Assembly: GCA_000961585.1 (NCBI GenBank)
Contig: LADN01000054.1
Coordinates: 1 to 64,000, forward strand
Length of the DNA: 64,000 nucleotides
Reading direction: 5' to 3'
Source of the DNA: Peptococcaceae bacterium BRH_c4a
GTDB lineage: Bacteria > Bacillota > Desulfotomaculia > Desulfotomaculales > Desulfocucumaceae
Shown here: in pieces, positions 23,100 through 30,993 of the stretch
How positions within the stretch are numbered: position 1 is the stretch's first letter
Layout: each line of letters opens with the position of its first letter
The notes under the pieces: model-generated
Told to the model about the DNA's origin: nothing
Databases searched by the model: none
The model's input: only the letters and a program-made list of their open reading frames with translations
Position numbers and translations under genes: made by a program

Positions 23100-23850
23100 C
23101 ATGAAAAACGTGCTTAGCCGAACAATAATTATGATTGTCCGCACCCGACCCGCCACGAGTAGGCGCACGTTTAAGGGCCGGTTAGTCCGTAAAGTGAAAT
23201 AATAAAATAATGCGCCGAGCTGAGCTCTTACGATCGCGCCGGAAAGGTGGAGCCTTAACGAATGCCTTCCCAGGGGACGCAATAGACGCCTAGATAAAAA
23301 TCTAGAATTTATTTAATTATCATTTTCCAGTGTTCAAGTTAACTGTGAAAATGCGGGGTTTGGTATTAAACTAAAATCGGGCCTGCTATTTGGTTACTTC
23401 CCCCGTTCTTCACCTAAGTCCAGCCCTTCCCGTATGCGGATTTTCACCGCCCTTCCGAAGAAGTTAATCGGCGCACGTCCGGGTAAACGCTGCCGTCTGT
23501 TTGAGCTACGCTGTGCCTGGCTTCCCATTCTCGGTTGGTCCGCCGTCTCCCACCGCCACTACCCGAGTGACCCCTTTTATCGCGAAAAATGCGTCCGTTT
23601 ACCCGGGTTTTTCTTTGTTGTAACTATACTTCCGCCACAGCAAAGTGTGGAAATTTTTTGCCATTAACGGCACGCCCTGGGGCAGCATATTTCTTCTCTG
23701 CCCTGGGGCCTACCGTCCATCCCTCTGTTCCCTCCCATACGGATGCGAACCTTGTTTTATTACCCTATAGGGGTTAAGTGGGGGGTGGTTGACTGTAAAT
23801 GCAGAATTGTATAACATGATTAAATAGGCTTTAATACCCATCCTGAATAC
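23100..23850. other. Gene-free, strongly structured stretch on the ICE
   Basis: About 750 bases without a convincing gene. It is more GC-rich than the genes around it and full of complementary segments: AACGTGC/GCACGTT (23107-23113 with 23165-23171) enclosing two hairpins, CTAGAT-AAAA-ATCTAG near 23290, CGGGTAAACG/CGTTTACCCG (23480-23489 with 23596-23605) enclosing CTCGG/CCGAG, and GCCCTGGGGCAG facing CTGCCCTGGGGC near 23665-23710. It could be a large non-coding RNA or the origin of transfer. Strand is not known. Confidence 0.4.
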
Positions 23851-23853
23851 CCA

Positions 23854-24045
23854 CTAGCTAACCTTATCCCTAGCCTTGTCTTTAATTGACTCGGCCTGCT
23901 CTCGATTTAGCTCCTTGCAAACCAGCCCCGGGTCACACCCCAGGAGTATCCGCGCACAGGTCAGCCACAGCTCGGTGTTGCCAGGGCCTTCACCAGGCTT
24001 TGTAAATTCGGCACGGTATTCCAGGTCTTTCGGATGCCTTGCCAT
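23854..24045 (-). CDS. Hypothetical 63-residue protein
   Basis: Real by its ribosome site: AAAGGAGGT 6 bases before ATG 24045. Reads MARHPKDLEYRAEF and ends LNREQAESIKDKARDKVS; helical and charged. Not recognised. Confidence 0.6.
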   Translation of the reverse strand: MARHPKDLEYRAEFTKPGEGPGNTELWLTCARILLGCDPGLVCKELNREQAESIKDKARDKVS

Positions 24046-24173
24046 GTGCGGACCTCCTTTCGGGGGATTTAGTCGTGGAATGGTTAAGGGTAAACACCTT
24101 GGCGTTCGAAACCAGGCAGGACCGGGATATTTGTTTCTACTACCACAACTTGAGGAATCATTATGTAGTCCAC

Positions 24174-24446
24174 CTATCCGGTAGTACCGGTAGCCAGTTT
24201 TTCCAGAATTTCAGTCGGGATTTTTTCACGATAAGCAGCTACCACAAGGGCTTCGGGGTCACCACCGAGAACTTCGGCCAGAATCCTGTTAAGTCTGTCA
24301 GATGCAGGCGGTTTTTTAGCAGTTTGTAATTTGCTTATATATGAGGCATCGACTCTTATACCGCGACCCTGGCATTCATTAGCAATATTTTTTAAATTCT
24401 TGCCACTTTTTTTTATAAGTTCAGAAAGGATCTCATGATATTTCAA
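24174..24446 (-). CDS. Cro-like HTH regulator
   Basis: 90 residues, start TTG 24446 behind GGGGGGTGAG. The Xre-type helix-turn-helix (LKNIANECQGRGIRVDASYI then SKLQTAKKPPASDRLNRIL) is closely similar to the N-terminus of the divergently encoded LexA-like repressor (YISKLRTGKKPPPSDDVSKVL), so the two are paralogues reading related operators. It is the first gene of the leftward unit and likely acts as the Cro partner. Confidence 0.75.
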   Translation of the reverse strand: MKYHEILSELIKKSGKNLKNIANECQGRGIRVDASYISKLQTAKKPPASDRLNRILAEVLGGDPEALVVAAYREKIPTEILEKLATGTTG

Positions 24447-24463
24447 ATGTACTCACCCCCCCT

Positions 24464-24592
24464 ACTATTGACTCTATCTCCTTTTAAGTCAACATATTTG
24501 ACTATATTGTACCTCACCCTTGACCATTGGGTCAATAGTAAAAGTAAAATTGTCCTATGACCGTTGACTTTTAAGTCATCTTCTAATATGAT
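24464..24592. promoter_or_regulatory. Divergent promoters and operators of the ICE switch
   Basis: Rightward promoter: TTGACT (24564-24569), 17 bases, TATGAT (24587-24592). Leftward promoter: TTGACC (24535-24530), 18 bases, TACAAT (24511-24506). Palindromes of the TTGAC/GTCAA type overlap them: 24564-24578 (TTGACT-TTT-AAGTCA) on the rightward -35, 24520-24535 (TTGACC-N4-GGTCAA) on the leftward -35, 24486-24503 (AAGTCAA-N5-TTGACT) past the leftward -10, and a further half-site at 24468-24473. Confidence 0.7.
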
Positions 24593-24613
24593 ACATTCTA
24601 GAGGTGTAAACAT

Positions 24614-25657
24614 ATGAGCTATGCTCATTTATTGGATCAGCTAATTCACGAATCCAGATATTCCCTTTCAGAAATAGTCAATTTATGTAAATCTAAAGGG
24701 ATTAATATATCCCCATCTTACATAAGCAAGTTACGCACCGGTAAAAAACCGCCGCCTTCTGATGATGTTTCCAAGGTGTTAGCAGAAGTCTTAAATATTG
24801 ATCCCGAAAAGCTTATAATGGAAGCATATAAAGAAAAAGCCCCCGATAAAATCAAAAAGATACTTGAGACCGGTGCAAAAAAGCAAGATCTAATTTTAAG
24901 CGAAGCATCATCTGAATATGCTCAAAGGGCAGGGCATGCTGGTCGCTACAGTATGGTTATAGAAATGGCTGATATTTTGGAGAATGAGAGTATTCAGCTT
25001 ACCGCAGGTGGTGAGCCTCTAAACCCTGAACAACGCCTTTTAGTAGCAAAAGCTTTATTTGTTACACAAACTGGTTCCGGAAAAACGTGGTCTTTTCTAA
25101 ATCTAATTAAGGATCGTATTAAAAACAAAATCCCCATCCTTGGCACCATCCGGGCTGGTATTCCTCTTCTCTCTGAGCAAAATATTATCGGCCATCTGGA
25201 CATACTCGCTGACATGGAAAGCAAGGCTGATTTCGCCCTATATGTCCGTGGTGATTCAATGATTGGCGCAGGTATTCAAGATAATGATGTTGTGGTATGT
25301 AAGCAACGGGAAACGGCTGCCAACGGACAGATTGTCGTAGCCCTAGTCAACGGTACTGAAACGACCCTAAAATTTTTCATCCAAGAAAACGGTAAAAAAC
25401 TGTTGCGGGCCGCCAACCCTGAATATAAAGATATTGAGTTAGGGCATGGAGATCAGGTGCAAGGGTATGTAGTGAAGATACTAAAGGATCCGCCGCCAAT
25501 AAATACTTATAAGGAGTACATTTATTTTAAGGAAGAGCATTTACAAGGGTGGAACGAGGCAATAGAAAAGGCCTTGGCTTGTGGCATCAAGCCTTCTGCA
25601 TTCATAGAGTTTGTTGAAATGCAGATTGAGTTAGCGAAGAGGTTAGCGGAAAAATAG
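24614..25657 (+). CDS. CI/LexA-like repressor with S24 self-cleavage domain
   Basis: 347 residues from ATG 24614 (AGAGGTG upstream). Xre HTH at residues 1-60. The S24 peptidase part has the cleavage site Ala-Gly in TIRAGIPLL (about 180), the catalytic Ser in YVRGDSMIGAG (about 213) and the Lys in TTLKFF (about 253). So DNA damage should switch it off, as in SXT-type or phage repressors. About 70 extra residues follow the peptidase domain (IYFKEEHLQGWNEAIEKAL), which is unusual. Confidence 0.88.
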   Translation: MSYAHLLDQLIHESRYSLSEIVNLCKSKGINISPSYISKLRTGKKPPPSDDVSKVLAEVLNIDPEKLIMEAYKEKAPDKIKKILETGAKKQDLILSEASSEYAQRAGHAGRYSMVIEMADILENESIQLTAGGEPLNPEQRLLVAKALFVTQTGSGKTWSFLNLIKDRIKNKIPILGTIRAGIPLLSEQNIIGHLDILADMESKADFALYVRGDSMIGAGIQDNDVVVCKQRETAANGQIVVALVNGTETTLKFFIQENGKKLLRAANPEYKDIELGHGDQVQGYVVKILKDPPPINTYKEYIYFKEEHLQGWNEAIEKALACGIKPSAFIEFVEMQIELAKRLAEK

Positions 25658-25668
25658 TGATTGACATC

Positions 25669-25779
25669 ATGGGTCGGCGGAATAAATGCTGGCCTTTGTA
25701 CAATTTTAAGGAGACGGGTCCGGGAGGGCGGGCAGCGGTTAATGTGGAGGGATACTATTTGAAATGCTACAGGCAATGA
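25669..25779 (+). CDS. Possible 36-residue peptide
   Basis: ATG 25669 to TGA 25777, MGRRNKCWPLYNFKETGPGG onward. The ribosome site is weak. It lies between the repressor and the integrase; no family seen. Confidence 0.25.
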   Translation: MGRRNKCWPLYNFKETGPGGRAAVNVEGYYLKCYRQ

Positions 25780-25853
25780 GCGACTTGGAGCTTTTTATGC
25801 ATAATGATATTGAACTACCTATTTTAGCTAAAGTGGGCTTGGTTCATTGTTAA
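25776..25853 (+). CDS. Possible 25-residue peptide overlapping the previous one
   Basis: Starts with an ATGA overlap to the preceding frame (MSDLELFMHNDIELPILAKV and a stop at 25851). The overlap suggests coupling, but both frames are short and unproven. Confidence 0.2.
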   Translation: MSDLELFMHNDIELPILAKVGLVHC

Positions 25854-25899
25854 TTTGAAACGATCATCTTAATATCTTAAGTGATTGACAGGTGACACC

Positions 25900-27519
25900 A
25901 TGCGTATAGGCGTACTGGGCCGAACCTCATCGGAGGACCAGGCCGAAAGAGGCACCATCCAAAACCAGGTTGAATTCGCAACTAAATACTGCGACCTCCA
26001 CCAACTGGAAATAGCGGAATGGTACCTTGATGATGGTATTTCCGGAACCATTCCCCTAGAACAGCGACCAGCGGGAGCCCGCTTGCATGAGGATGCAAAA
26101 GCCGGAAGAATTGACCTCATCCTCATCTATAAGCTGGACAGACTCGGCAGGTCCGCCCGTATCATCCTTAATGCTGTATACGAACTGGAGCAATATGGGG
26201 TCAAAATACGATCCATGACCGAGCCCTTCGATACCGGGGACCCATCCGGCCGGTTCCTCTTGACCATCCTGGCCGGCGTGGCCGACCTTGAACGGGAAAC
26301 TATCCTTGAACGCATGTGGTACGGGGCTAACCGGGCCGCCCGGGCCGGAAAGTGGCTGGGCGGGATCGTCCCCTTTGGCTACTTCATGAATGAAGATGGA
26401 TTTTTAGCAGTCAACGAAGAACCCCTCCCGGGGACATATATGAGCGAGGCCGATGTGGTGCGCCTCATATATAAACTCCTGGTTGAGCAGCATTACTCTA
26501 CCATTAAAACAGCTGATTACCTGAATGCCCTAAGCGTACCCACAGCCTACACCAGAGACAGTCGCATGGTGAAACATGGAAAGCGAAAGGTAAAGACCTC
26601 TGGCATATGGCGGCCCAGCCGGGTACGGGCGATAGTTATCAGCACTACATATAAAGGTCTGCACCAATACGGCAAACGTTCCGCAAAGAAAAGAGAAATC
26701 ATTGAGCGAGAAGTACCAGCTATCGTTTCTGTGGACATCTGGGAAAGAGCCCAGCAGGTGCTTCATGAAAACCAGATAGAGGCCCCACGTAACTCCAGGC
26801 ACAATTATCTGCTCAGGGGTCTTATTAAGTGCGGCATCTGCGGCCTGACCTATCAGGGAATAACTTATAAAGGACCGGGAAATAAGCCCAAAAACTATTA
26901 TGTATGCGGAGGAAAAACTGCATACCGAGGACCGTTACTCGGTAAGTGCAAGTCAAAAAACGTGCCCCAGGACTGGATTGAAAACCTCATATGGAATGAT
27001 TGTGTGGAGTTTATCCAGAACCCGGAAAAGGCACTGGAGGAACTGGCAGCCTCAATGAAGGGAAAAAAATCCGATGCCGGGGAAATAGCCGAGGAAATTA
27101 AGTCCATTCAGCACACCATTGACAATAAAGAAATTGAAAAGCAGAGTATCCTTGATTTGTACCGTAGAACTATAATAAACGGTTTCGATGTGGAAATTCA
27201 ACTCCAGAAGATTGGCCAGGAGAAACAGACACTGGAAAACCGGATTAAGGAGCTAAAGCGCCAGGCTGACAATGAAGACGATTTGGCCTATAAATACGAT
27301 TCAGCCGAGGAATTGCTCCGTATACTGCAGCAGAAACTGAACAACGATCCCCCATTTGAAGTCAAGCGTGAGATTGTAAAAACACTCGTTAAGGAAATAG
27401 TCATAAATACTGATTTTACAGATGGTTCGCGCCCCCGGGCCACAGTTACCGCAAAGTATGCATTTTTCAACGGTGTTGCTTGCACGGATGTCCCTGCGGC
27501 TATTACGGTGATCCGCTGA
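25900..27519 (+). CDS. Large serine integrase of the ICE
   Basis: 539 residues from ATG 25900 (ACAGGTGA upstream; TTG 25885 is an alternative). Resolvase domain with the catalytic Ser in GRTSSEDQ (S10) and conserved LDRLGRSARII, then a recombinase domain (GIVPFGYF, VVRLIYKLL), a zinc ribbon (CGICGLTYQG ... YYVCGG ... CKSKN) and a coiled coil (about 390-470). The last 10 codons (DVPAAITVIR) lie in sequence that belongs to comM, so its C-terminus depends on integration. Confidence 0.93.
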   Translation: MRIGVLGRTSSEDQAERGTIQNQVEFATKYCDLHQLEIAEWYLDDGISGTIPLEQRPAGARLHEDAKAGRIDLILIYKLDRLGRSARIILNAVYELEQYGVKIRSMTEPFDTGDPSGRFLLTILAGVADLERETILERMWYGANRAARAGKWLGGIVPFGYFMNEDGFLAVNEEPLPGTYMSEADVVRLIYKLLVEQHYSTIKTADYLNALSVPTAYTRDSRMVKHGKRKVKTSGIWRPSRVRAIVISTTYKGLHQYGKRSAKKREIIEREVPAIVSVDIWERAQQVLHENQIEAPRNSRHNYLLRGLIKCGICGLTYQGITYKGPGNKPKNYYVCGGKTAYRGPLLGKCKSKNVPQDWIENLIWNDCVEFIQNPEKALEELAASMKGKKSDAGEIAEEIKSIQHTIDNKEIEKQSILDLYRRTIINGFDVEIQLQKIGQEKQTLENRIKELKRQADNEDDLAYKYDSAEELLRILQQKLNNDPPFEVKREIVKTLVKEIVINTDFTDGSRPRATVTAKYAFFNGVACTDVPAAITVIR

Positions 27520-27959
27520 AGCAATGCAGATGCTCAACCTTACAGGTTAAAAGATACATGGGCAAAATATCCGGCCCTCTGCTGGACCGTATAGACATAT
27601 CGGTCAACGTGCCCCGGGTATCCTACGAGGAACTGAACCGGCAAAAGCCGGCGGAAAACTCGACCGCAGTCAGAGAAAGGGTTTTCACAGCCCGGAAGAT
27701 GCAGCAGGAGCGCCTGCATCCCCAGGGAATAATGTGCAACGCCCATATGACCGGCCCCCAGACCCGTGACTTCTGCCACCTCTCCCCCGATGCCGCAGCC
27801 CTCATAAAATCCTCCTTCAAGCGGCTCAAACTGAGCGCCCGGTCCCACGACAGGCTCCTGAAAGTGGCTCGCACCATAGCCGACCTGGAAGCAAGCCAAA
27901 ACATAGAGGCCGAACACCTGGCCGAGGCCCTGCAATACCGGAGGCCGGAGGGGGTTTAA
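27489..27959 (+). pseudogene. comM: 3' fragment of comM (YifB, Mg-chelatase-like AAA ATPase)
   Basis: The frame reads CPCGYYGDPLKQCRCS, YMGKISGPLLDRIDISVNVP, then the C-terminal Mg-chelatase domain (SHDRLLKVARTIADLEAS, ending EALQYRRPEGV). These are the last 155 or so residues of ComM. The AAA core with Walker A is missing and should lie on the far side of the ICE, outside the window. While the ICE is in place, ComM (branch-migration helicase in natural transformation) should be inactive. Confidence 0.9.
27491..27510 (+). other. Probable right attachment site (ICE/comM junction)
   Basis: TCCCTGCGGCTATTACGGTG marks the point where the integrase coding sequence joins comM. The reading frame switches from integrase to the comM motif CPCGYYGDP here. 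The same 20 bases recur at 28525-28544. Confidence 0.65.
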
Positions 27960-27976
27960 AGCCAGGAAGGTAAAAA

Positions 27977-28377
27977 TAACCGCCTTGCAGACGGCGGAAT
28001 CCAGAAGCCAGAATCCAGAAAAAGCAAGCGTGACCCTCAAGCGACATGCAGTGAGGGGGAGGGGTTTTAGTCCAGGCGGATGTTCCGGAGGCTGTTATCT
28101 GGCTCTTGGCGACAGAGCCGTACGGACTGCCGAACCGGCTGCAGGACGCAGCCGGTAGCCGGAATCGACGCATGGACGCGGCGTTGGAGGCGGTCGGCAG
28201 TCCGTTAGGCGACGAGCATAGAGCCAGTTCAGCCGGAGGATAAGTAGATCGGACTCAAACCCCTCCACCGGCCACAGAGTGACCCCGGAGCGACCCCGGA
28301 AAAACTCTGGGCTTGCATAAAAATGCTTTGGCGATTTAGCGCTTTAATACCTTAATGTGGCATATACTTTCCTTAAC
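27977..28377 (+). mobile_element. Structured mobile repeat, copy A
   Basis: Flanked by GGTAAAAA on both sides (27969-27976 and 28378-28385), a target duplication. Inside: GAATCCA-type short repeats (27997-28020), a stem CTGGCTCT/AGAGCCAG (28099-28106 with 28220-28227), CGGACTGCCGA/TCGGCAGTCCG (28123-28133 with 28194-28204), CCGGCTGC/GCAGCCGG (28135-28142 with 28148-28155), and small hairpins near 28290-28330. No gene. A second copy lies at 41866-42302 in the other orientation. Confidence 0.75.
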
Positions 28378-28434
28378 GGTAAAAAAACTCTTCTGTCAGC
28401 GAAGAGATGGTTAAAGACGACAAATTATATTTCT

Positions 28435-28518
28435 TTAGACAAAAGGAACTGAACCATCTAATTTTTGATATTCTCGTACTGCTTCAGGATCCATTCTAAC
28501 ATCAAATCTTTGCTCCAT
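28435..28518 (-). pseudogene. Truncated RelE-family toxin
   Basis: 27 codons, MEQRFDVRMDPEAVREYQKL then DGSVPFV and stop. This is the N-terminal third of a RelE/ParE-type toxin. No antitoxin is present: the sequence just upstream (minus strand) is the second copy of the attachment-like repeat. So a rearrangement cut the operon at that point. Confidence 0.6.
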
Positions 28519-28524
28519 TCTTTA

Positions 28525-28544
28525 TCCCTGCGGCTATTACGGTG
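28525..28544 (+). repeat. Second copy of the comM attachment core
   Basis: TCCCTGCGGCTATTACGGTG, identical to 27491-27510 and in the same orientation, but with unrelated sequence on both sides. It may be the scar of another integration or a hybrid left by an earlier event. Confidence 0.6.
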
Positions 28545-28811
28545 GTATAATTGGACTGGATATATTTTCATCTTCTCGGAAAGATAAAGGGTAGTTGCCC
28601 ATGCCGCCAGCGGCACCACAGAGGATGAAAACCTGATCTGGGCACAGAGAGGTTCATATGAATTGGCTTGCGTTATAGGGCTTTTTTATAATTTGAACTT
28701 CAACCATCCTATCTGATACTTTGTATTCTTTTTAATCTCTGTGTTCTCTGCGGCAAAAAAAGCTTACAGCTATTTTCATGGTAATAATTTAACTGCGGGG
28801 TGCAACGTAAG
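28545..28811. other. Intergenic stretch
   Basis: No gene, no clear terminator. It contains the phrase TAATCTCTGTGTTCTCTGCG, which looks like a dispersed low-value repeat, and nothing else that I can support. Confidence 0.4.
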
Positions 28812-29519
28812 ATGGCTGTCATTCACCGAATCCGCCTTGGTACCTGCAATACATATCTAATACAGGGGAATAACGGATACGTCCTTGTGGACGCCGGCAA
28901 TTCAAACAAAGTAACGGTGTTTTTTTCCAATCTGAGAAAGCACAATATATCCCCTGACAGCATAAAGCTTATTGTTATTACGCACGTACACTTTGACCAT
29001 GTAGGCAGCCTTAGTGCAATAAAAAATATTTGCAAATGCCCTGTGGCAATTCATCAAAGGGAGGCTCAGTTACTCCGGGAGGGTAAAGTCGTCATACCTC
29101 CCGGCACTAACCTTTGGGGAAAAACCGTTTCATATATAGGAGAAAGAATTGCCGGAATTGGCTTTATTAAATTCAATGCCGTAGAGCCTGACATTGTAAT
29201 TTCCCGGGAAATGTTCCTTGAGGAATTTGGGGTCAATGGTTCTATTATTCCAACCCCGGGACACACTTACGGGTCCATGTCTGTGGTTCTCCCAACCGGT
29301 GAAGCTTTTGTCGGTGATTTGGCTGTTAACTTTATTGGCTCTGTTTTTCCTCCATTTGCAGAAAACGGCCGGGAGGTAACGATAAGCTGGAGAAAGCTTG
29401 TCAGCCTCGGTGCAAATACCATATTCCCAGGCCATGGTCACCCTTTTAACGTCAATCTGCTTAAAGAAAAAACAAGGGTACCGCATGAGATAATTATTCC
29501 CGGGAGACAATTGTCATAA
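28812..29519 (+). CDS. Metallo-beta-lactamase-fold hydrolase
   Basis: 235 residues from ATG 28812 (GGGGTG upstream; GTG 28800 is possible). All metal-site motifs are present: THVHFDHVG, PTPGHTYGSM, FVGDLAVN and FPGHGHPF. These are glyoxalase II-like or quorum-lactonase-like enzymes; the substrate cannot be told. Stands alone right of the comM fragment. Confidence 0.85.
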   Translation: MAVIHRIRLGTCNTYLIQGNNGYVLVDAGNSNKVTVFFSNLRKHNISPDSIKLIVITHVHFDHVGSLSAIKNICKCPVAIHQREAQLLREGKVVIPPGTNLWGKTVSYIGERIAGIGFIKFNAVEPDIVISREMFLEEFGVNGSIIPTPGHTYGSMSVVLPTGEAFVGDLAVNFIGSVFPPFAENGREVTISWRKLVSLGANTIFPGHGHPFNVNLLKEKTRVPHEIIIPGRQLS

Positions 29520-29584
29520 CGGGGTTTTATAAATCATGATAAAATACGTTATACGAAAGAGAGAGATACTAAGGAGAAGGTTCA

Positions 29585-29776
29585 TTGGCCACTAAGGAAA
29601 AACAAGAAAAGCAGGATTGTTATAAATGCAGCCATTTTTATGTGACATGGGAAAAAAACTTACCAAATGGCTGCAGGCTTTACGGAATAAAAACCAAATA
29701 TTTTCCTTCAAAAATAGTCTTATCTTCTACGGGCACCGGTTGTTTGGGATTCGCGGAAAAAACCCGGAAAAGTTGA
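29585..29776 (+). CDS. Small cysteine-containing protein
   Basis: 63 residues, start TTG 29585 with AGGAGAAGG upstream. DCYKCSHFYVTWEKNLPNGC RLYG has three Cys and a later one in GTGCLGF, consistent with a metal site. Similar short proteins are common in anaerobic Firmicutes and proteobacteria; function is not known. Confidence 0.7.
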   Translation: MATKEKQEKQDCYKCSHFYVTWEKNLPNGCRLYGIKTKYFPSKIVLSSTGTGCLGFAEKTRKS

Positions 29777-29914
29777 GAAAGCCCGGGGCTGTAACGAAAA
29801 AGAGCTTTCAACCGGTGATTAAAAACGAAAAGAAAATGTAACATTGTCGTGATTCTTTCGTTAAAATTAGGTGATATCCTTACCTTAAGGAAAAAATGAA
29901 GGGGGGAGATGTCA

Positions 29915-30052
29915 ATGATGTATGGTTACGGGATGGGCCTGTGGGGCATGGTAATGATGCTGATTCCCATGGCAATTATAGGGTTCATCGTATACTGGGC
30001 AGTTTATGCCGGAGTGAAAAATGGAATGAAGGAAAAAAAACCGAATCAATAA
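29915..30052 (+). CDS. 45-residue membrane protein
   Basis: ATG 29915 to TAA 30050 with GGGGGGAG just upstream. MMYGYGMGLWGMVMMLIPMA then IIGFIVYWAVYAGVKNGM and a Lys-rich end. It resembles the single-helix SHOCT-type membrane proteins that begin with Gly/Tyr/Trp/Met-rich sequence. Followed by a terminator. Confidence 0.65.
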   Translation: MMYGYGMGLWGMVMMLIPMAIIGFIVYWAVYAGVKNGMKEKKPNQ

Positions 30053-30126
30053 TTACAACAGCCCGCTCAGAAAAAACGATCGAGGAAAACAGACAATGAA
30101 TAAAAGCTGATAATTACCGATATTAA

Positions 30127-30157
30127 GGGGTCGGCATCAATGGGGTGCCGACCTTAT
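30127..30157 (+). terminator. Terminator after the 45-residue protein gene
   Basis: GGTCGGCA (30129-30136) pairs with TGCCGACC (30146-30153), then TTATTC. Confidence 0.7.
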
Positions 30158-30325
30158 TCATGGGAAAATTTTGATTGGCCAAGAGCTGCAAACATCCCTT
30201 TTTGTGTATATTTGCTGTATAATCATGTTAATGGTGAAAAAATGTGTTCCTTTTAGTGTTATTGTCGTAAATCGCCGCCATTTTATTTAAATCCAAAATA
30301 CATAGTTAAGGGAGGTAGATATACT

Positions 30326-30940
30326 ATGATAGAAACAAAAGAAATTATCACCCTTAAGCGGGAGGTATGGCTGAATACCCCCCCCCAACCGTCCTTGCCT
30401 GCCGCCATTACCGGAGTTGAGGAAAACCTTTTCTGGACCAGCCTGCCCCGGGACGGCAGACAGGTTCTGGTATTGCTGGAAAACCAGGAAGTAACGGTGG
30501 GAGTATCGCTAAAGAACGGATTTTACATGGCCGGCACCAGGGTGGCGGCCATAGGCAGAGATAACAAAAAATTCTACGGACTGGCCATCCCGGACCAATT
30601 TAAAATCTCCCAGGAGAGGCAGTCTACAAGGGTTGATTACCCCACCAATGTTTTATTTAAAGCAGGGGATCTGGTGGCCCAGTCCGCCCTGGTAAATTTT
30701 TCAGCGGGAGGCGTTCTGGTCTACCTTGTTCCGGAGCTGGAAAAAATCGTAAAGTCCAACCGGAGCATTATTTTACATTTGAATATAGACAGCCTTCCCT
30801 TTCAGGTGGAGGTGCGCATGGCCTGGAAAAAAATATATGACAACATTCCCTTTGCCGGTTTCGAGTATGTAAACATCACCCCCCTCATACAGGAAAATCT
30901 TCTCATGCTGTCCAGGGAACTGACCAAAAACAAGTTGTAA
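30326..30940 (+). CDS. PilZ-domain (c-di-GMP-binding) protein, YcgR-like
   Basis: 204 residues. An N-terminal PilZN/YcgR-type barrel (about 20-95) is followed by a PilZ domain with the c-di-GMP motifs: QERQSTRVD (RxxxR-like, about residue 96) and LVNFSAGGVLV (the [D/N]xSxxG element). Likely a flagellar or surface-motility effector. A clear ribosome site (AAGGGAGGT) precedes ATG 30326, and a strong terminator follows. No pilus or flagellar gene is next to it. Confidence 0.85.
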   Translation: MIETKEIITLKREVWLNTPPQPSLPAAITGVEENLFWTSLPRDGRQVLVLLENQEVTVGVSLKNGFYMAGTRVAAIGRDNKKFYGLAIPDQFKISQERQSTRVDYPTNVLFKAGDLVAQSALVNFSAGGVLVYLVPELEKIVKSNRSIILHLNIDSLPFQVEVRMAWKKIYDNIPFAGFEYVNITPLIQENLLMLSRELTKNKL

Positions 30941-30943
30941 TAA

Positions 30944-30983
30944 GCAGGCCGCCCTCACCGGTACGGGAGGGCGGCCTGCTTTT
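30944..30983. terminator. Bidirectional terminator between the PilZ gene and ilvC
   Basis: GCAGGCCGCCCTC (30944-30956) pairs exactly with GAGGGCGGCCTGC (30967-30979), followed by TTTT on the plus strand. It serves the two convergent genes. Confidence 0.8.
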
Positions 30984-30993
30984 GCTGTAAGGG

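Noticed and set aside
23100-23850. Group II intron or tRNA cluster in the structured region
   Set aside because: No reverse-transcriptase frame, no domain V-like hairpin with the expected AGC/GTT bases, and no cloverleaf was found by eye.
27540-28040. Minus-strand frame of 166 codons over the comM fragment
   Set aside because: It is antisense to clear comM coding sequence and runs into the structured repeat.
27977-28377. Copy A of the structured repeat as a HEARO/IscB omega-RNA element
   Set aside because: IS200/IS605-type elements do not make target duplications, but both copies have 8-9 base duplications. So an omega-RNA-only element is unlikely, although the folded core may still be a functional RNA.
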